DNA of 64,000 bases. It comes from Paraphysomonas bandaiensis. Lineage: Eukaryota > Chrysophyceae. The notes under the pieces were generated by a model that was not told the origin of the DNA, ran no database searches, and saw only the letters and a program-made list of their open reading frames with translations. Within the stretch, counting starts at the first letter, position 1. Each line of letters starts with the position of its first letter. Of the stretch, positions 12,447 through 24,410 are shown piece after piece. Where the stretch lies: positions 248,001 through 312,000 of the forward strand of contig CBFFRP010000123.1 in the NCBI GenBank assembly GCA_965644295.1, read 5' to 3'. A program made the position numbers and the translations under genes.

Positions 12447-12610
12447 CAGGCTTGCGTAACAATTAATTGGTTTTCAATTTATTGGCAATAATTGCCAATT
12501 AATTGGATTGCCAATTAAATTACTTGGTTTCAAAAGTGATAACTTCAATTATTATATTGGTAAATGTTGCCAATTAATTGGCTGTATAAATTATATATAG
12601 AGTCCTACAA
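12447..12610 (+). repeat. Terminal fragment of a hAT element
   Basis: It starts CAGGCTTGCGTAACAATTAA and continues with TTAATTGG-rich subterminal DNA. This closely matches the reverse complement of the right end of the complete hAT element at 27045-28068, including the GTGATAA and GTTGCCAATTAATTGG blocks. No opposite end (CAAGCCTG) was found downstream, so this is a truncated or decayed copy. Confidence 0.75.
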
Positions 12611-14162
12611 CTTCTACAAACTCTTTAAGTGTCGATATTAGGCAGTCTAATATGCCCTACATCTCATTGGGTGGCTTAATATTTCACTACGTTTGCCATT
12701 AGGGTGTCTGGTATATTTCACTTACCAAGGTCAGTCAGAGCAGTGTAAATTGATTGCTGTAGTTTCTTAGAGACGTGCACAAACATGTGATGGGGGAGTG
12801 CTTAATACCTGTCAGTTGTATTTTTTGTGAGCGGAGCCAAAAAATGCGTCGACTGTGGTCAACTGATTGGCATTTGAAGCAAGCCGTTGTGGTGCCACAT
12901 TTGAGAAATGTGTTATCGATGCGTATGCCGAACGGCAATGCCAGTGATGCCATCAAATTCTCTTGTAATGTTTGCATGTGTTGCAATGATAAATATGGGG
13001 ATGTATCAAAATCTTTATAAGATCAATTAGAAGCAATCCGGCATCGAAAGGACAAAACAAGAGTAATCCAAGTCAAGAACTATCCAGAGAATTGTAGTCA
13101 AAAGCTATAGATTGCGAAAGGTTTAAACTTGAGACAAAGGTGTACATGAATTACTAAACGAGAAAGCAAAGAAAGTAACTTATATTAGTTTGGATATATA
13201 CAGCTTTAGTAAGCCGATCTTACATATGATAATTAAAAGTTTGAATCATCGCTTGGGGGTGTTGAAGAACTGTGCGAGTAGTTTACGGTAGTTTAAATAT
13301 TTATAATTTTGTAGTGTGTATGTATTGTGATATATCAACATATTAAACTACAACCAATTCCATATCAGGGTGCTGAGGGAGGTTGTAAGGCTCTGTGGTG
13401 CCAGTGGCTAGTGGCTATACCTACGCAGTAGGCAGAAATAGGAAATAGGAGAGCTTAATATTCAATTGTTGTAAAGCATATATATAAAGTTTCAAGATTA
13501 CGAAAGCATTATAGACTTAGTATAGATTGTATTTGGATGCTTTGGTTTCCCTCTGAGGATGATCTGGGGGCTCCTGGGGTGGTGCATGTAGGTGCTTCGG
13601 TGCTTCTGACTGGGGTATAATGTATATTGAGTAACTAATAGGATAAGAATTTCCATAGGTGTCAACATATAGAGAAGAACGATATCTGTAACGCTATAGT
13701 AAATTACAAGCTTATTATTACTATTTCTTGGGTTACCTACTATCACAGTATATATACTTATGATGTATATGCTATTACGGTGTCTGTGAAGATGTAGTCG
13801 GTTGTGTGAGGAATACTGTGATGTGAGGAATGCATAATCAGGGTGTGAGCGTGTGTCGATGTGTTTTTACTCTGTACATATTTTCATACTCTCTCTATAG
13901 AAGAGATAAACGTTACACACTCTATGAGTATACAAGTATATACACTCTGTTTATTGAAGTCAACTTTTGACCTTCGCCCGCTCTCCATCTTCATCATACA
14001 TACCAGACCGCCTGCTTGCTTAATAAGATGCTTAATAACGACTAGAATGACCCACTTAATAGTGACAAGAATAAACCTCGTGTTGTCTTTCTTTTATATG
14101 GTTGTTATATTGCTGCCTTATCGTATCGGCAGTAAGCATCTTATTTTTCGGGATTAAATTGA

Positions 14163-14275
14163 AGCAGCAATTGTCTATATAACTACAGTACAATTACAGC
14201 TAGAATACAGATAATTGTTGTCTCAATATTAGAGGCATCTTTGAACAAAAATATACAAAGGATGCCGATACGATG
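14163..14275 (+). repeat. Interspersed repeat D, copy 1
   Basis: About 110 bp, shared in inverted orientation with 21527-21640. Shared blocks include TTGTCTCAATATTAGAGGCA and ATATACAAAGGATGCCGATA. Not coding; class unknown. Confidence 0.75.
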
Positions 14276-14404
14276 AAGTCTATACTGTCGTCTAATCTCT
14301 TCCACCCACAGAGCGACAGTGCTCCATTATTGGGGTAAACAGCATGCAATTAATTGGGAATAGTGAGTGGTGATGATGAGTGATAACTTCTCTTGGTATG
14401 TATG

Positions 14405-14430
14405 TAGGTAGGTAGGTAGGTAGGTAGGTA
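14405..14430 (+). repeat. (TAGG)n microsatellite
   Basis: About six and a half perfect TAGG units. Confidence 0.95.
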
Positions 14431-14647
14431 CTGCTGCACGATTGTAGGAATTTCTAGGTATGTTCGTGTGTATGTATGTATGTATATACAGTAATATGAT
14501 TGGAATACGTCAGGACAGTAATATCGTCATTTCAACACGTCAGCAGTGTACTTTGGAACTGCAGATCACCACATGTCAGATGCATGTATGTTAAAGTTCA
14601 GATGTCGATACATTTCATAGTTAACACACATGAGACAGGACTTACAT

Positions 14648-15042
14648 ATGCCAGACATTTCAAACAGCTCTGCATCCAATGCTCAATACCCAGATGCAGA
14701 CTTCATAGAGGACGTGTGGCTACGGGCTGAAAACTTGCCTGAAGTATACGACATACGACTGATACACGATCTGTTCAGTTCCTATGGAAATATTTCATGT
14801 ATTCAGCTTGGGTATGTGAAGAAGGATAGTCAGTGTCTTCTTGATGGTACTTGCACTGTACGATTGAATCTACCGTCCAACAAGAAAGATGCGATATTGC
14901 ATGAACTCAATACAAAGCAACACTCCTGCGGAACAGAAACTCTAAAGGTACGTATATGGTTAGTTGTGTGAATTAATTGATTTTGTGTTGACAGGTATCG
15001 TTGATAAATATGGATTGTCCTGAAAGAGGACCTTTGACGTAA
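14648..15042 (+). CDS. Small RRM-domain protein
   Basis: Two exons (14648-14947, 14995-15042) separated by a 47-nt GT-AG intron give 115 residues, almost entirely one RNA-recognition motif. The RRM order is visible: beta1 DVWLRAENLP, alpha1 DIRLIHDLFSSYG, beta2 ISCIQLGYV, beta3 GTCTVRLNLP, alpha2 KKDAILHELN, then beta4 TLKVSLINM. The RNP1 aromatic residues are poorly conserved, so RNA binding may be atypical. The ATG at 14648 follows in-frame sequence with no RRM features and gives a compact N terminus. No close family is recognised; a small RNA-binding or adaptor role is inferred. A divergent RRM of this size could be missed by automated annotation. Confidence 0.7.
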
Positions 15043-16492
15043 CATGAAATGCCCAAGTTTTGTCGAGACTGTTTATGGCTGTATCTCACCAATATTCACT
15101 CAGAATTGATTTTCTTTAGCCTCCATTTTCTCAGATAGTACAATATCATACCTACCACTCTGCGATATTTTTGACGTTGAATTCAGTTTCAGTGGTCTAT
15201 ACCACATAAATACATTGACGTACTGCAACTGATACCTAAAAATTATTTCTTTAATAAGTAAACATGACAGTTTATCTAGTTTGTCTCTGCTCTTCATCGT
15301 TAATAATAGGAAGTGTCGTTTATTGATATTTGACAGGCAGTAGTCAGATGTTGTGAAACTTAGTTTTCGTCAGGCATACAAGCTACTAATTACGAAAAGT
15401 ATTTCATAGACCCAGGAAAATACTTAACTCACAAACATATCAAAAAAGCTTAGCGCCTTCAGTTTTGAACTTTATTTGGCTAATTGTTATGTGTAGCTAT
15501 TGAATCCCATTACAAGGACACTTCAAAGTACTCAGAACATGTATGTATATTATTACAGCTATATAGGGAATTCAGCACAGCAGCGTATATTTTTTTTTTT
15601 ATTACCATTGAACCACTCGTCATTTTTCAACATTTGTTATCAGCATGTTTCGATCGTACATTATTGCAGTAACTATGGGAGATATATACATTATGTATGC
15701 GTGTCAACTTGTTAAGTATAGACAAAAGCTGTTATGCTATCTATAGTCTAAAGTACATCCTGTTACCCCTACGTTACGAAGAAATTCTACCTAGATGATT
15801 CCTATCATGACCATGAATGAGAAGTAAGATGTACAGTGAAATAATAATCTCCAGACAATTTATATGTTTATAACTCCGTAGTCAATTTGCTCTGTTTTAT
15901 AATATGTTTGGATGCCCTAACAGGAACATCTTCTACGAACATCAGTTAGTTCACAAACAGTCAGTTCCATTGTTAAATGCAAAACTTGTTGTGTATACTA
16001 TTCTGAACACGTGCCCCATACTATATTGAGTAGAGTATATTTATATATGCATTGCAAGATATCAATAGATACAGAAGTAACTGCGTGGTCCACCACTGCA
16101 TCTTGCTTCATAGTGTGGCAATGCAACCACTGTGCACTGTTTGTTGGGATAAACGGGCCGTCTATCAGAAGAGTAGGAATTCCTACTGTATACACCGGTA
16201 TACGAAGAATACACTCATATTTCCGCTGCAAATTGAACGCATATACCCATATATGTACACAATATACATGTACATACACATTACTGTCTGCTCTGTACAC
16301 AGATGTACATATACATACATACATACATACATATATATAACCATAGCATGGAATCACTCCATATGACTGTAAGATCTACACACTGAAATCAATCCCTCTA
16401 AATCACCACATGAATCAACAGTTATCTCCACAGGATCTGTGTGTATACTAGCATCTCATACATACACATACATACATATCCATAACTAAGCT
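15043..16492. other. Intergenic
   Basis: 1.45 kb, AT-rich. A short ACAT microsatellite lies near 16311-16332. Overlapping readings at 16000-16360 on three frames are low-complexity Y/T/H-rich translations of microsatellite DNA. No gene seen. Confidence 0.6.
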
Positions 16493-17086
16493 ATGATCAA
16501 ACTCTTATCTGATACATGGGAGAAACTATATGAAACATTCATTGATTCTACTTTTAAAGACTGTGATATATCAGATGAGAAGATGGAAGAGTATCGTATG
16601 ACCTCATCATTTGAGCCCAGAGATATTGCCCGATTAAGGAAAGCGTTTCTAGTGGCTACTAATGGAAATGAAGAGATGGATAAGGAATGTTTCTTGAATA
16701 TTCCGTGTATTGCGGTCAACCCATTAAAGGAGCGAGTAGCATGTGTGTTTGGGTTTGATCAACGACCTACGATAGACTTTATTGATTTTTTGGCTAGCAC
16801 GGCACTATTTAATTGTCCAGGAAGGAAAGATCTCAAACTTAAAACTGCTTACAAGCTGCAAGATATGGACAACGATGGCACTGTGTCCCGCAGTGATTTA
16901 AGAGATTATATTAAAGTGGTCACCAATGGAAATTTAGTAGATGTGGAAGTCAACGAAATAGTATCCAAAGTGATATCAGAATGTTCGTCGGATCCCAATT
17001 TGCAAGTCGTTAGTTTTCATGATTTTCAGCGAGTTGTGGCGAAATCAGACTTTGAAACTAAGTTGCATCTAAAATTTTATGTATAG
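16493..17086 (+). CDS. Calcineurin-B/CIB-like EF-hand protein
   Basis: Single uninterrupted frame of 197 residues. The layout resembles calcineurin B, CHP and CIB proteins: an N-terminal helical region, degenerate EF-hands 1-2 (ATNGNEEMDKECF, FGFDQRPTIDFIDF) and a good third loop (DMDNDGTVSRSDL). A degenerate fourth site (SSDPNLQVVSFHDF) follows. These proteins bind calcium through the C-terminal hands and clamp a helix of a target such as a phosphatase, exchanger or kinase. At most one or two sites look calcium-competent. It is intronless, unlike most genes here. The target is not predictable from sequence. Confidence 0.85.
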   Translation: MIKLLSDTWEKLYETFIDSTFKDCDISDEKMEEYRMTSSFEPRDIARLRKAFLVATNGNEEMDKECFLNIPCIAVNPLKERVACVFGFDQRPTIDFIDFLASTALFNCPGRKDLKLKTAYKLQDMDNDGTVSRSDLRDYIKVVTNGNLVDVEVNEIVSKVISECSSDPNLQVVSFHDFQRVVAKSDFETKLHLKFYV

Positions 17087-18879
17087 TGGAATGCATTCTG
17101 ACAATGGGTTATATATGCTATAAGTTATATTACATGAATTAGATAGTTGGTTAAGAAAGATATTGAATCTTGGGGTTAAGTCGTGATTAATGAACACTGC
17201 AATGGAAAATGGGTAGATACTAACCTAATCTATACTTGTATATAAGAAAGGAGTTTTTGTATGTACTGTTACAATCAATAGTCTGATGTACAGAAAGCAG
17301 TGCATCTACTTAGTACTTAGAATCTTAGAATGCTACATCAATTTTAGACTTATTTGGATGGTTTAAAGGGTAACTAACTGAAACGTGATATACATTCAAT
17401 CTATTATAAATTATTTATTGTCACTAGTCAAATTCGTTGTATCTCAACTACCAATCATATTCGCGTTATCACACGATCTGAGATAGACACGATCTTACAC
17501 AGTCAATATTTTTCAGTTTAACTACTACTACACCTATCACAACAATGGTTCATGTAAATATTACATGTTACTACTAAGCAAGTGTGATAGTGTTACTAAG
17601 TGTCGAATGTTAGTTAATGTAAAAAATAGAACAAACTAAGAAACTACTAAGGAACAGATAGTAAAACATATTGCTAAGTAGAAACAAACGACGGAAATGA
17701 AGTGGTTTCAGTGAGCTGGTCATGATTCCGTTATTCTCAAGTTCGGCTATTTGTGCTGCCACATGCTGCTGCTCGTTTAAAATATCCATTCTGTTGAGGC
17801 TAGTATTAGTAACAATTTGAATCATTTCATCCAGTGTATCTGGACAAGTGGCGACACCGCCACATTCCACCACACCATCAATTTTCTCAGTGCACACATC
17901 TAGTGCTCGGTACGCTCAGGACCTTAATACAGAGCCCTGTACCTCAGAGCCAGGCGGAAACTTATCCCAAGGGGAGACCCCCGGACAACACGCGCCAGTG
18001 AGTCATAGAATTTGTGCTGATTAGTTATGGGTAGAAGTCTAACTAGTAGATCTAGCATTCAACTAGCCACTGTATCGGAATGAGTTTTTAACGCCTATTG
18101 CTAAATAAAAAGACTTTCAATATCTGGACAAGTAAGAGAATGCAATGTCTGATATAAGGGATCAGGACAGCCGGTCTTCCATGATCGAATACTCTGCAGG
18201 ATCGTCAGGCAAGGGAGTAACAATCTTCCTCCAGCTCCAGAGATCCAGGATCGTCAGGCAAGGGATTTTTACTTGCGCTCTAGAGTATATTCTGGATACG
18301 ATGTATAGGAGTTATATGACCTATAATGGGGATACCTTTCGTGCTAACGAGAACAAAAGCGTCGTTTTTTCATTGTTTTGTCCAAAAAAGCATACCGCAG
18401 AAGCCAATCAGAAATGGAGCTTGCCAATTTAAAAGAGTTACTCCAACACACACTGTGAGGACTGACTAAAGTGTGACGTCGAACAGAACATTGAAGTAAT
18501 ATTGGCAGGCACTGGTATATTGAATGAAGTTTTGGTAGCAAACCACTGGTCATTATTAAACTGTAGCTATAATACTTTTACTATTATAATGACAAAATGA
18601 TATACAGTATATGCGAATAACCCGTTTCAAGGAACAAACACTGATAAAAATATCGTAATTATTTAATTCGGAGGCACAAAATATGCTTCTTCATGGTAAC
18701 TGAAACAAGGTCGGAGGATAGAAAGTAAATTAATAAGTAAAAACACAATATCGCTGCCTAGTAATTGTCAAATGGGTAGAATTATAAAATGACAAACCAG
18801 TTTAAACTTGTCTCATCATAGAGAGGGACATCTTCATGTTATAGATAGATTTAAACTTATTCTTGTGGGAAAGGATACA
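17087..18879. other. Repeat-containing intergenic region
   Basis: Holds a stretch (about 17428-17545) resembling 47158-47270 at roughly 70% by eye, and repeat B at 18008-18123. Readings at 17610-17897 (-) and 18145-18432 (+) were considered and not accepted as genes. Confidence 0.55.
18008..18123 (+). repeat. Interspersed repeat B, copy 1
   Basis: 116 bp that align without gaps to 33300-33415 with about ten mismatches. Starts GAATTTGTGCTGATTAG and ends AAAGACTTTCAATAT. Same orientation in both copies. Likely a fragment of a mobile element. Confidence 0.85.
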
Positions 18880-21069
18880 CTATGCAGTCATAGGTTCAGG
18901 TTGGGAATTCTCTTCCTGATCGTAGGAGTCATCTTGCTCTAACACCATGCTGCTTTGCTCCCTGATACATGGGACTCCGGACGCTGAAGATGACTCATCA
19001 CTCTCTACATGACTGGAGCTGGTCGTAGTAAAACATTCAGAGAGGCGGTCGTCATATCCATCATTGTCACGGTTAGAAGACCGCAGATCCATCAGATGCT
19101 GGGACAAATTTCCGAAGAGGATCATTGCCTCTGCTTTATCACAGCACTGTAGATCCACAGTTCTATATATATAGGGTTATATAAAATAATTATTACACAC
19201 TCAAACTACGTCACTCATTCGATAAAATTGGTCAGTCTCCCATACGTCAATAACATATTATTGGATAGGACATATATGATAAATACACACCTTTTCGGCA
19301 GTACGAGAGAGAGACAAAGAGGTAGATCCGATGGCTTAGCTTTCCGCCTCAACACAGCTGTCCCGAGTTTCGGAATATGATCGGGATCTAATTCCGTGCC
19401 CTTACGAATCTATATTGCAACAAACGTTATACAGTTTCATAATCGAAGTACTATAGAGAGTTGTCATACCTCCTTCACAGCACCGAGAGGGACAGTACGC
19501 GACTTGTCCTTGACGAGAGCTCCTAAATCAGCCATTGGCTTCTTGCTCCAGTATAAAGTGGTAACACTGGGGTCACAGTAAAGCCAACGTACTTGGGGTT
19601 TGCCGGAGCGAGCTATGAGTAAATGAATAATGAGCAAACATTCAACTGACTGTATCACAGCTATGACATGTCAAAATATATACCACTTCATACAGCATAG
19701 TATATATTACCGTGTTTCAGGATGGGTAGGCCACTAATAAGCATCTGCCGTAGCAAAACAACGGGGTCTGTCTGGTTAATAGATTCTGATCCCGGAATAG
19801 ATTCCATCAGACGAGGAACTTCTACACTAAACACTCCTTCAAGAATTTCCATGAGACTCTTTTTTAGTTTTGGAAGCTTGTTTAGTTCAACTTCTTTCAG
19901 ATGCTCTCGAAATGAAGTCATCTCCGGAAAATCTGCTCTGGCAACATTCTCTCTGTGAATAGTGCAGTCATTTATAGTCAGCATGACATGTGCATTTCCC
20001 AGTACCTAATCTGCAACGTTTCATATATAGTTTCCAGGTCATCTGCCATTTCATTCTGCTTCTTAGCTTTACCCATGATCATTGGCATCTCGCCTTTCAT
20101 ATAATCTAATAGAAGTGCATGGACTTTAACCTTCCGTGCTCGTTTCACGAACCGATTAATTTTACGAATTGCTGCGCCGCGTGGAATGTCCAAAAAGTCT
20201 TTCATCAACGATTCCTTCTCAAGATCAAATAAAGATGCATTGTAATCGTTTTGCAACGGTCCTGATCGAAAGTTCCCAACGTACACCTTAACCACCTCAC
20301 TGACTTGCATTACTTGACCCAGTGACCACAGCAATGCTCCGTAGACCTTCATCAGCCTTTGGCTATCCACTTGATCAGCTTTATTGAGTATAACTCGGAC
20401 TTTACTTTCATGTCCACTGAGTTTTTTTATCACTGAACTAAATTCATCCGATATATCAAGCTTGTCAGTATCAAACATTAGCATAATCATGTCACACCGC
20501 TCGATAAACCACCCTGCAACACCTGCAAAGTCGTAGTGACGATCTATTTTTTGTTTCTTCCCTGAAAGCACACCCGGAGTATCGATGAGAGTAACTTTTG
20601 AGAGCAATTCGGATCGAAATTGAGCTCCTTCAAAGCGCTCGAGGAATGCACTTCCGAATTGTTCCAGGCCACGATAAGGAAGGTTCGACTTTACGGTTAA
20701 CGATTGTCCAGGAATGATTCTATCGTCCGGACCATCCAGAAGGACTGTGAATTTATCTGTTGTGGGCTCTGGCCCAATAGACTGTCCAGGAAATGAGCGT
20801 CCAACAAGATGTTCGATGAACTGCATCACATAAAGCGCATTAACGTTACCTCATAGTGTCTTGTACGTACATACCGTTGTCTTCCCAGTGGAATATTGAC
20901 CAAGAAACATAACATGTGGCTTACTGGTAATCTCATCCAATGTCCACTCAGGTTCATGAAAGTAATGGTATCGAGATACCTCCTCAACTGGCAGCAGATG
21001 ACTGTGGTATATTCTGTTAATCTCAGTGCCCACACGAGCAGTTGCTTCTTCTTCATCTAAGGTTGGCAT
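18880..21069 (-). CDS. EHD-type dynamin-like ATPase with C-terminal PH domain
   Basis: Six exons (21069-20875, 20820-20006, 19952-19711, 19612-19470, 19409-19291, 19162-18880) give 598 residues. EHD proteins are membrane-tubulating, dynamin-fold ATPases of endocytic recycling. Visible motifs are P-loop GQYSTGKTT (residues 57-65), IGPEPTTDKF, DTPGVLSG and NKADQVD, followed by the helical region DFPEMTSFREHLKEVELNK. Where metazoan EHDs carry a C-terminal EH domain, this protein has a PH-like module (residues ~410-533): LPILKHARSGKPQVRWLYCD, TTLYWSKK, TVPLGAVKEIRKG and final helix DKAEAMILFGNLSQHL. An acidic, Ser-rich tail follows. Phosphoinositide binding by the PH domain is inference. The two longest introns (98, 128 nt) bracket the PH exons. 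No EH domain is encoded downstream. Confidence 0.88.
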
Positions 21070-22397
21070 AGTGATTCAATGGAGATGACTAAGACTTTGA
21101 TACTTTGTTTTCAATTCAATTGATATAGAAATCAAATTATTCCCTTATGGAAGTATATCCCTTTAAAATAATGACACACTCATCTATTCATCTACATCTC
21201 AATGCACGTATCCATACATACATATCGTACCATATATATACGTATCGTACCATATCATACTTCATTTATCGTCACTTTGTCCTGACGATGAACTTCAACT
21301 TCCCTCTACGTATGTTGATTATAGAATATTACGTATATAACATATAAGAATTCGTGTTTTCTACCAAAATATTGAGATTTATGTAGTTTTCAATAAAAAT
21401 CGAATATTTACATATAAAAATTCCAATTTTATATCGCTTCTCTGTTGTGGGGCTAGGGGCACTTCTCTGTTTATGTACGCACGTTTGTACACAACGCTGT
21501 CCATATCAAGCAAGATATCAGTGAAGCAGTATCGGCATCCTTTGTATATTTTTGTTCCTAGATGCCTCTAATATTGAGACAACAATTCTCTGTATTCCAG
21601 CCGTACATTGTATTGAAGCAATATAGACAATTTATACTTCAATATATTTCCGAAAAATGAGACGCTGTACGGCAGTGGACATGGCTACTATACTGATGAT
21701 GTTTGAGAAGAATAGAAGCTAATGATGCACGAATGGTATGATTGAGTGTGTAGTTTAGAGGGATCTAATTCGGAATACAATAAACACCATTGTCTTCATC
21801 AGATATCATACATATACAACCATGTACGTACATGGGAATGGTTTATGGTCTATGTATACTAAAGTTTTGAGGCCTATAAAACAGCATGTAGTGATATAGG
21901 ATGAGACAGAGTTTTGAGGGGTGAATTAATTGATCATTTCGTAATGTACATTACTTTCTCACTCACCTGCGTGTTCGGCGTGTTTTAGCTTGCAACAAAA
22001 TCAATACAATTCTAATTACCCTGTTGTAGGAAGAGCTTCAGCTTTACGATGGCAACTGAAGTAGGTCGTACTTAGTAGTGTGGTTGTACCGTAGTGAGGG
22101 TATAAGACGTACAATGCTTTGCTAGTACAAGTGCGTATCATTGGGATCCTACTAAAATTAGGTTGTTTATAGGGTACTTTTTATTCCAGTTTATAGGGTA
22201 TTACGGGAAATATATATATAATTATGTATCGTAGATGTTGCATATTGCTACATCTCATAACCAGCAGTGAAGTAACCAGCTGTACAAGCCAAAGTGAGAC
22301 CAATAGAAGCCCCCAAATATGCCTAATGCATTGGAATCAGCAACACTACCTTCACTTGTGTCTATTCTACAGAAACATGCACAATTCACCACTTCCT
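21070..22397. other. Intergenic
   Basis: 1.3 kb, AT-rich. It contains repeat D copy 2 (21527-21640). Plus-strand readings at 22224-22672 are antisense shadows of the kinase tail. Confidence 0.6.
21527..21640 (-). repeat. Interspersed repeat D, copy 2
   Basis: Inverted copy of 14163-14275, sharing among others TATCGGCATCCTTTGTATAT (reverse complement of the copy-1 block). About 7.3 kb apart. Confidence 0.75.
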
Positions 22398-24032
22398 TCA
22401 TTTCCTGTACCGAAACGAATCCCCTCCCTTCTCTTCCTCATCTTCTTCGAAGTCGCTGTCGTACTGGTCACTGTCATCCGCATGTTTCTCGTCATACGTG
22501 GACTGCTTTCTGTATTTCTTCTTTCCAGGTCGGTCGCTTTCCAAGTCCCTCAGCCACGTTGCTACCCCCTGTAACACATGATAGAGAGCGCATCACATAT
22601 GGTATTCTCGTGATAATAGAACACACTCTCATACCTCACGAGCTGAATCAATGTCAAGGAAATTTTCAGTGAACCAGGCGGCCTCCAAGTACACTCTGAT
22701 AGCATTTCATAATCAAACACTATCAGATTGGATTGAAGTGCGTAATATACTCATCTAAGTGCACACTGCACTGTGTACAACTCACTCTGCTTTTCGCTTC
22801 TGCTTGGGATCAGCCGATAAGGCAGCAGACAGAAACGAAGCCATATTCCTAGAGCAGCTCCGGGGAATGACTTCATCAAAACCGCTGTATGCAAGGTCTT
22901 CTAGTCGCTGCAGAAGGTCGATGGGGGAGATAGAAGTGTCCTCAAAAGGGTACTTTTTGTCCCACACCTCAATGAGAGTAACAGCTACACTCCAGACGTC
23001 AGATGAAGTGTTATACTCGTCTCCAAGCAGTCTAAAACATTAGTATTATACCCATAAGGTTGATACCCACAAAAATCAGTCCATTACCTCTCAATGGACA
23101 TATAACGAAAAGTACCGATGCTGGTGGAGGAAAAGGCTTGGGAGTTGTCCAGAGCGCGCGCAATGCCAAAATCAGACAGCTTAACTTGTCCATATGAATT
23201 CACCAGTACGTTACCAGGCTTGATATCTCTGTTTCAAGCAATCGAAATTGGTGACATAAGCTCAATAAAAGCGAATGAGTAGCAGCAATGACACACACCT
23301 GTGCAACATATTGTCATGATGAAGATAGGCCAGTCCCCACATTATCTACGACACTTGTAAATAATCAGAACTCCCTATATTCTAGTTATACTACCTGGAA
23401 TGAGATACAAGCCATTGCATAATCTGATACTTCCATGTGTGGGTCAAGCATAAACTCGAGAGATCCTCGATCCATGTATTCTAGGATTACCCCAACTTTA
23501 CCACTGTCCTGGTACGCACCGTAAAAGGCAATCAGGGAGTCACACATTACCCCTGAAAGGGTGGATATCTCTTTTCGCAGTTGACTTCTACGCTCCTTGT
23601 CATAAACACTAAATAACTTAATCGCGTAGTGTTGCCCTAGTGGAAACCTTGACTACGAAATCACGACCAACATTTACAATGTACCTGTGCCTTTGTGTCG
23701 ACTTTTATAAACACTCGAACATGCACCTTGGCCAATTCTCTTTCCAAGTATTAAATCATCCTACATAAACCCAGTAATTAATTCCACATACATAGATATA
23801 TAACAGTAGGCTACTGCTATCCACCTGGTTGATCTCCATCGGGAGATGCTCTCCTTGTATCCTGAGGCCCTGCATACTGACACTCAACTCACCATCACGA
23901 AAGGTACCAGTTCCCGTCCCACCAAAATCAATTGAATCTTCAAATCTAAGCCAGATGACTGAGTAATAATAAATCAGTTGTGAGGGTTACTTACTTATCA
24001 TCCACCTGCAAAGCAAGTCCACTGAGCTGCAT
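22398..24032 (-). CDS. MAP kinase kinase-like (STE7/MEK) protein kinase
   Basis: Nine exons (24032-23995, 23945-23825, 23760-23685, 23636-23395, 23345-23299, 23228-23088, 23031-22786, 22695-22635, 22568-22398) give 380 residues, and every junction keeps frame. MEK-type features are the [13 protein letters not shown] lead-in, Gly loop [12 protein letters not shown], catalytic Lys in [34 protein letters not shown] and [14 protein letters not shown]. The usual P of the S-P-E-R motif is Ile here. The activation segment [12 protein letters not shown] contains several Ser/Thr. A C-terminal acidic tail ([15 protein letters not shown]) follows. An in-frame TGA upstream of 24032 supports the start. 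It would phosphorylate a MAP kinase; the pathway is unknown. Confidence 0.88.
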
Positions 24033-24410
24033 TAGGATTCAATGTGAGAAGAATTGGAATATTATACAATTGAAAGTGTTATTATGAGTGAGCTGCTATT
24101 AAATTATATAAGCAGCAGCTATGGATTTAGTGGTGTGACATATATATATATATACATGTATGCGGTATGTATGTATGGAAGTAGTTGTAAAAGCCGTTCA
24201 CGGCGTACCTCTCATGTTGTCATGTAGTACGGCTGTGGTACCGTAGCATGTGTATTTCGTACTGTGGCAGTATCCTCGCAGTACAGCAGTACACTGTACA
24301 GCAATGTAAAGGTGTGATGTACAGTACCAGTGTACTTGTACTGTACAATAGTACATGCACTCCTCTATCGTGTCCATCAACCTCTTCAAGCCCATCACTA
24401 TAACCTCCCT
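24033..24410. promoter_or_regulatory. Shared upstream region of divergent kinase and PIF1 genes
   Basis: About 380 bp between two divergent start codons. Contains a (TA)n run near 24140 and a stretch rich in GTACTGTAC-type palindromes (24210-24360). No specific factor site is recognised; bidirectional promoter function is inferred from geometry. Confidence 0.4.

Larger units (their letters stand above)
11870..14647. other. Repeat-rich intergenic region
   Basis: 2.8 kb without a convincing gene. It contains four spaced copies of CCTAGTCA (12259, 12281, 12309, 12345), a hAT terminal fragment (12447), an interspersed repeat (14163) and a TAGG microsatellite (14405). The reading at 12775-13020 is cysteine-containing but isolated and unrecognised. 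Confidence 0.6.

Noticed and set aside
12775-13020. Cys-containing 81-codon reading
   Set aside because: Isolated, no splice partners or family match; probably a relic or chance.
13861-14157. 98-codon reading
   Set aside because: Hydrophobic low-complexity translation in repeat-rich DNA.
16011-16366. Overlapping readings on both strands
   Set aside because: Translations of ACAT/TATA microsatellite; mutually exclusive.
17610-17897. Minus-strand reading with VVECGGVATCPDTLDEMIQI
   Set aside because: Looks somewhat protein-like but starts at a GTG, has an in-frame stop just upstream, no clear upstream exon, and ends in AT-rich junk inside a repeat area.
18145-18432. 95-codon plus-strand reading
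   Set aside because: Contains internal short direct repeats (GGATCGTCAGGCAAGGGA) and no family match; follows repeat B.
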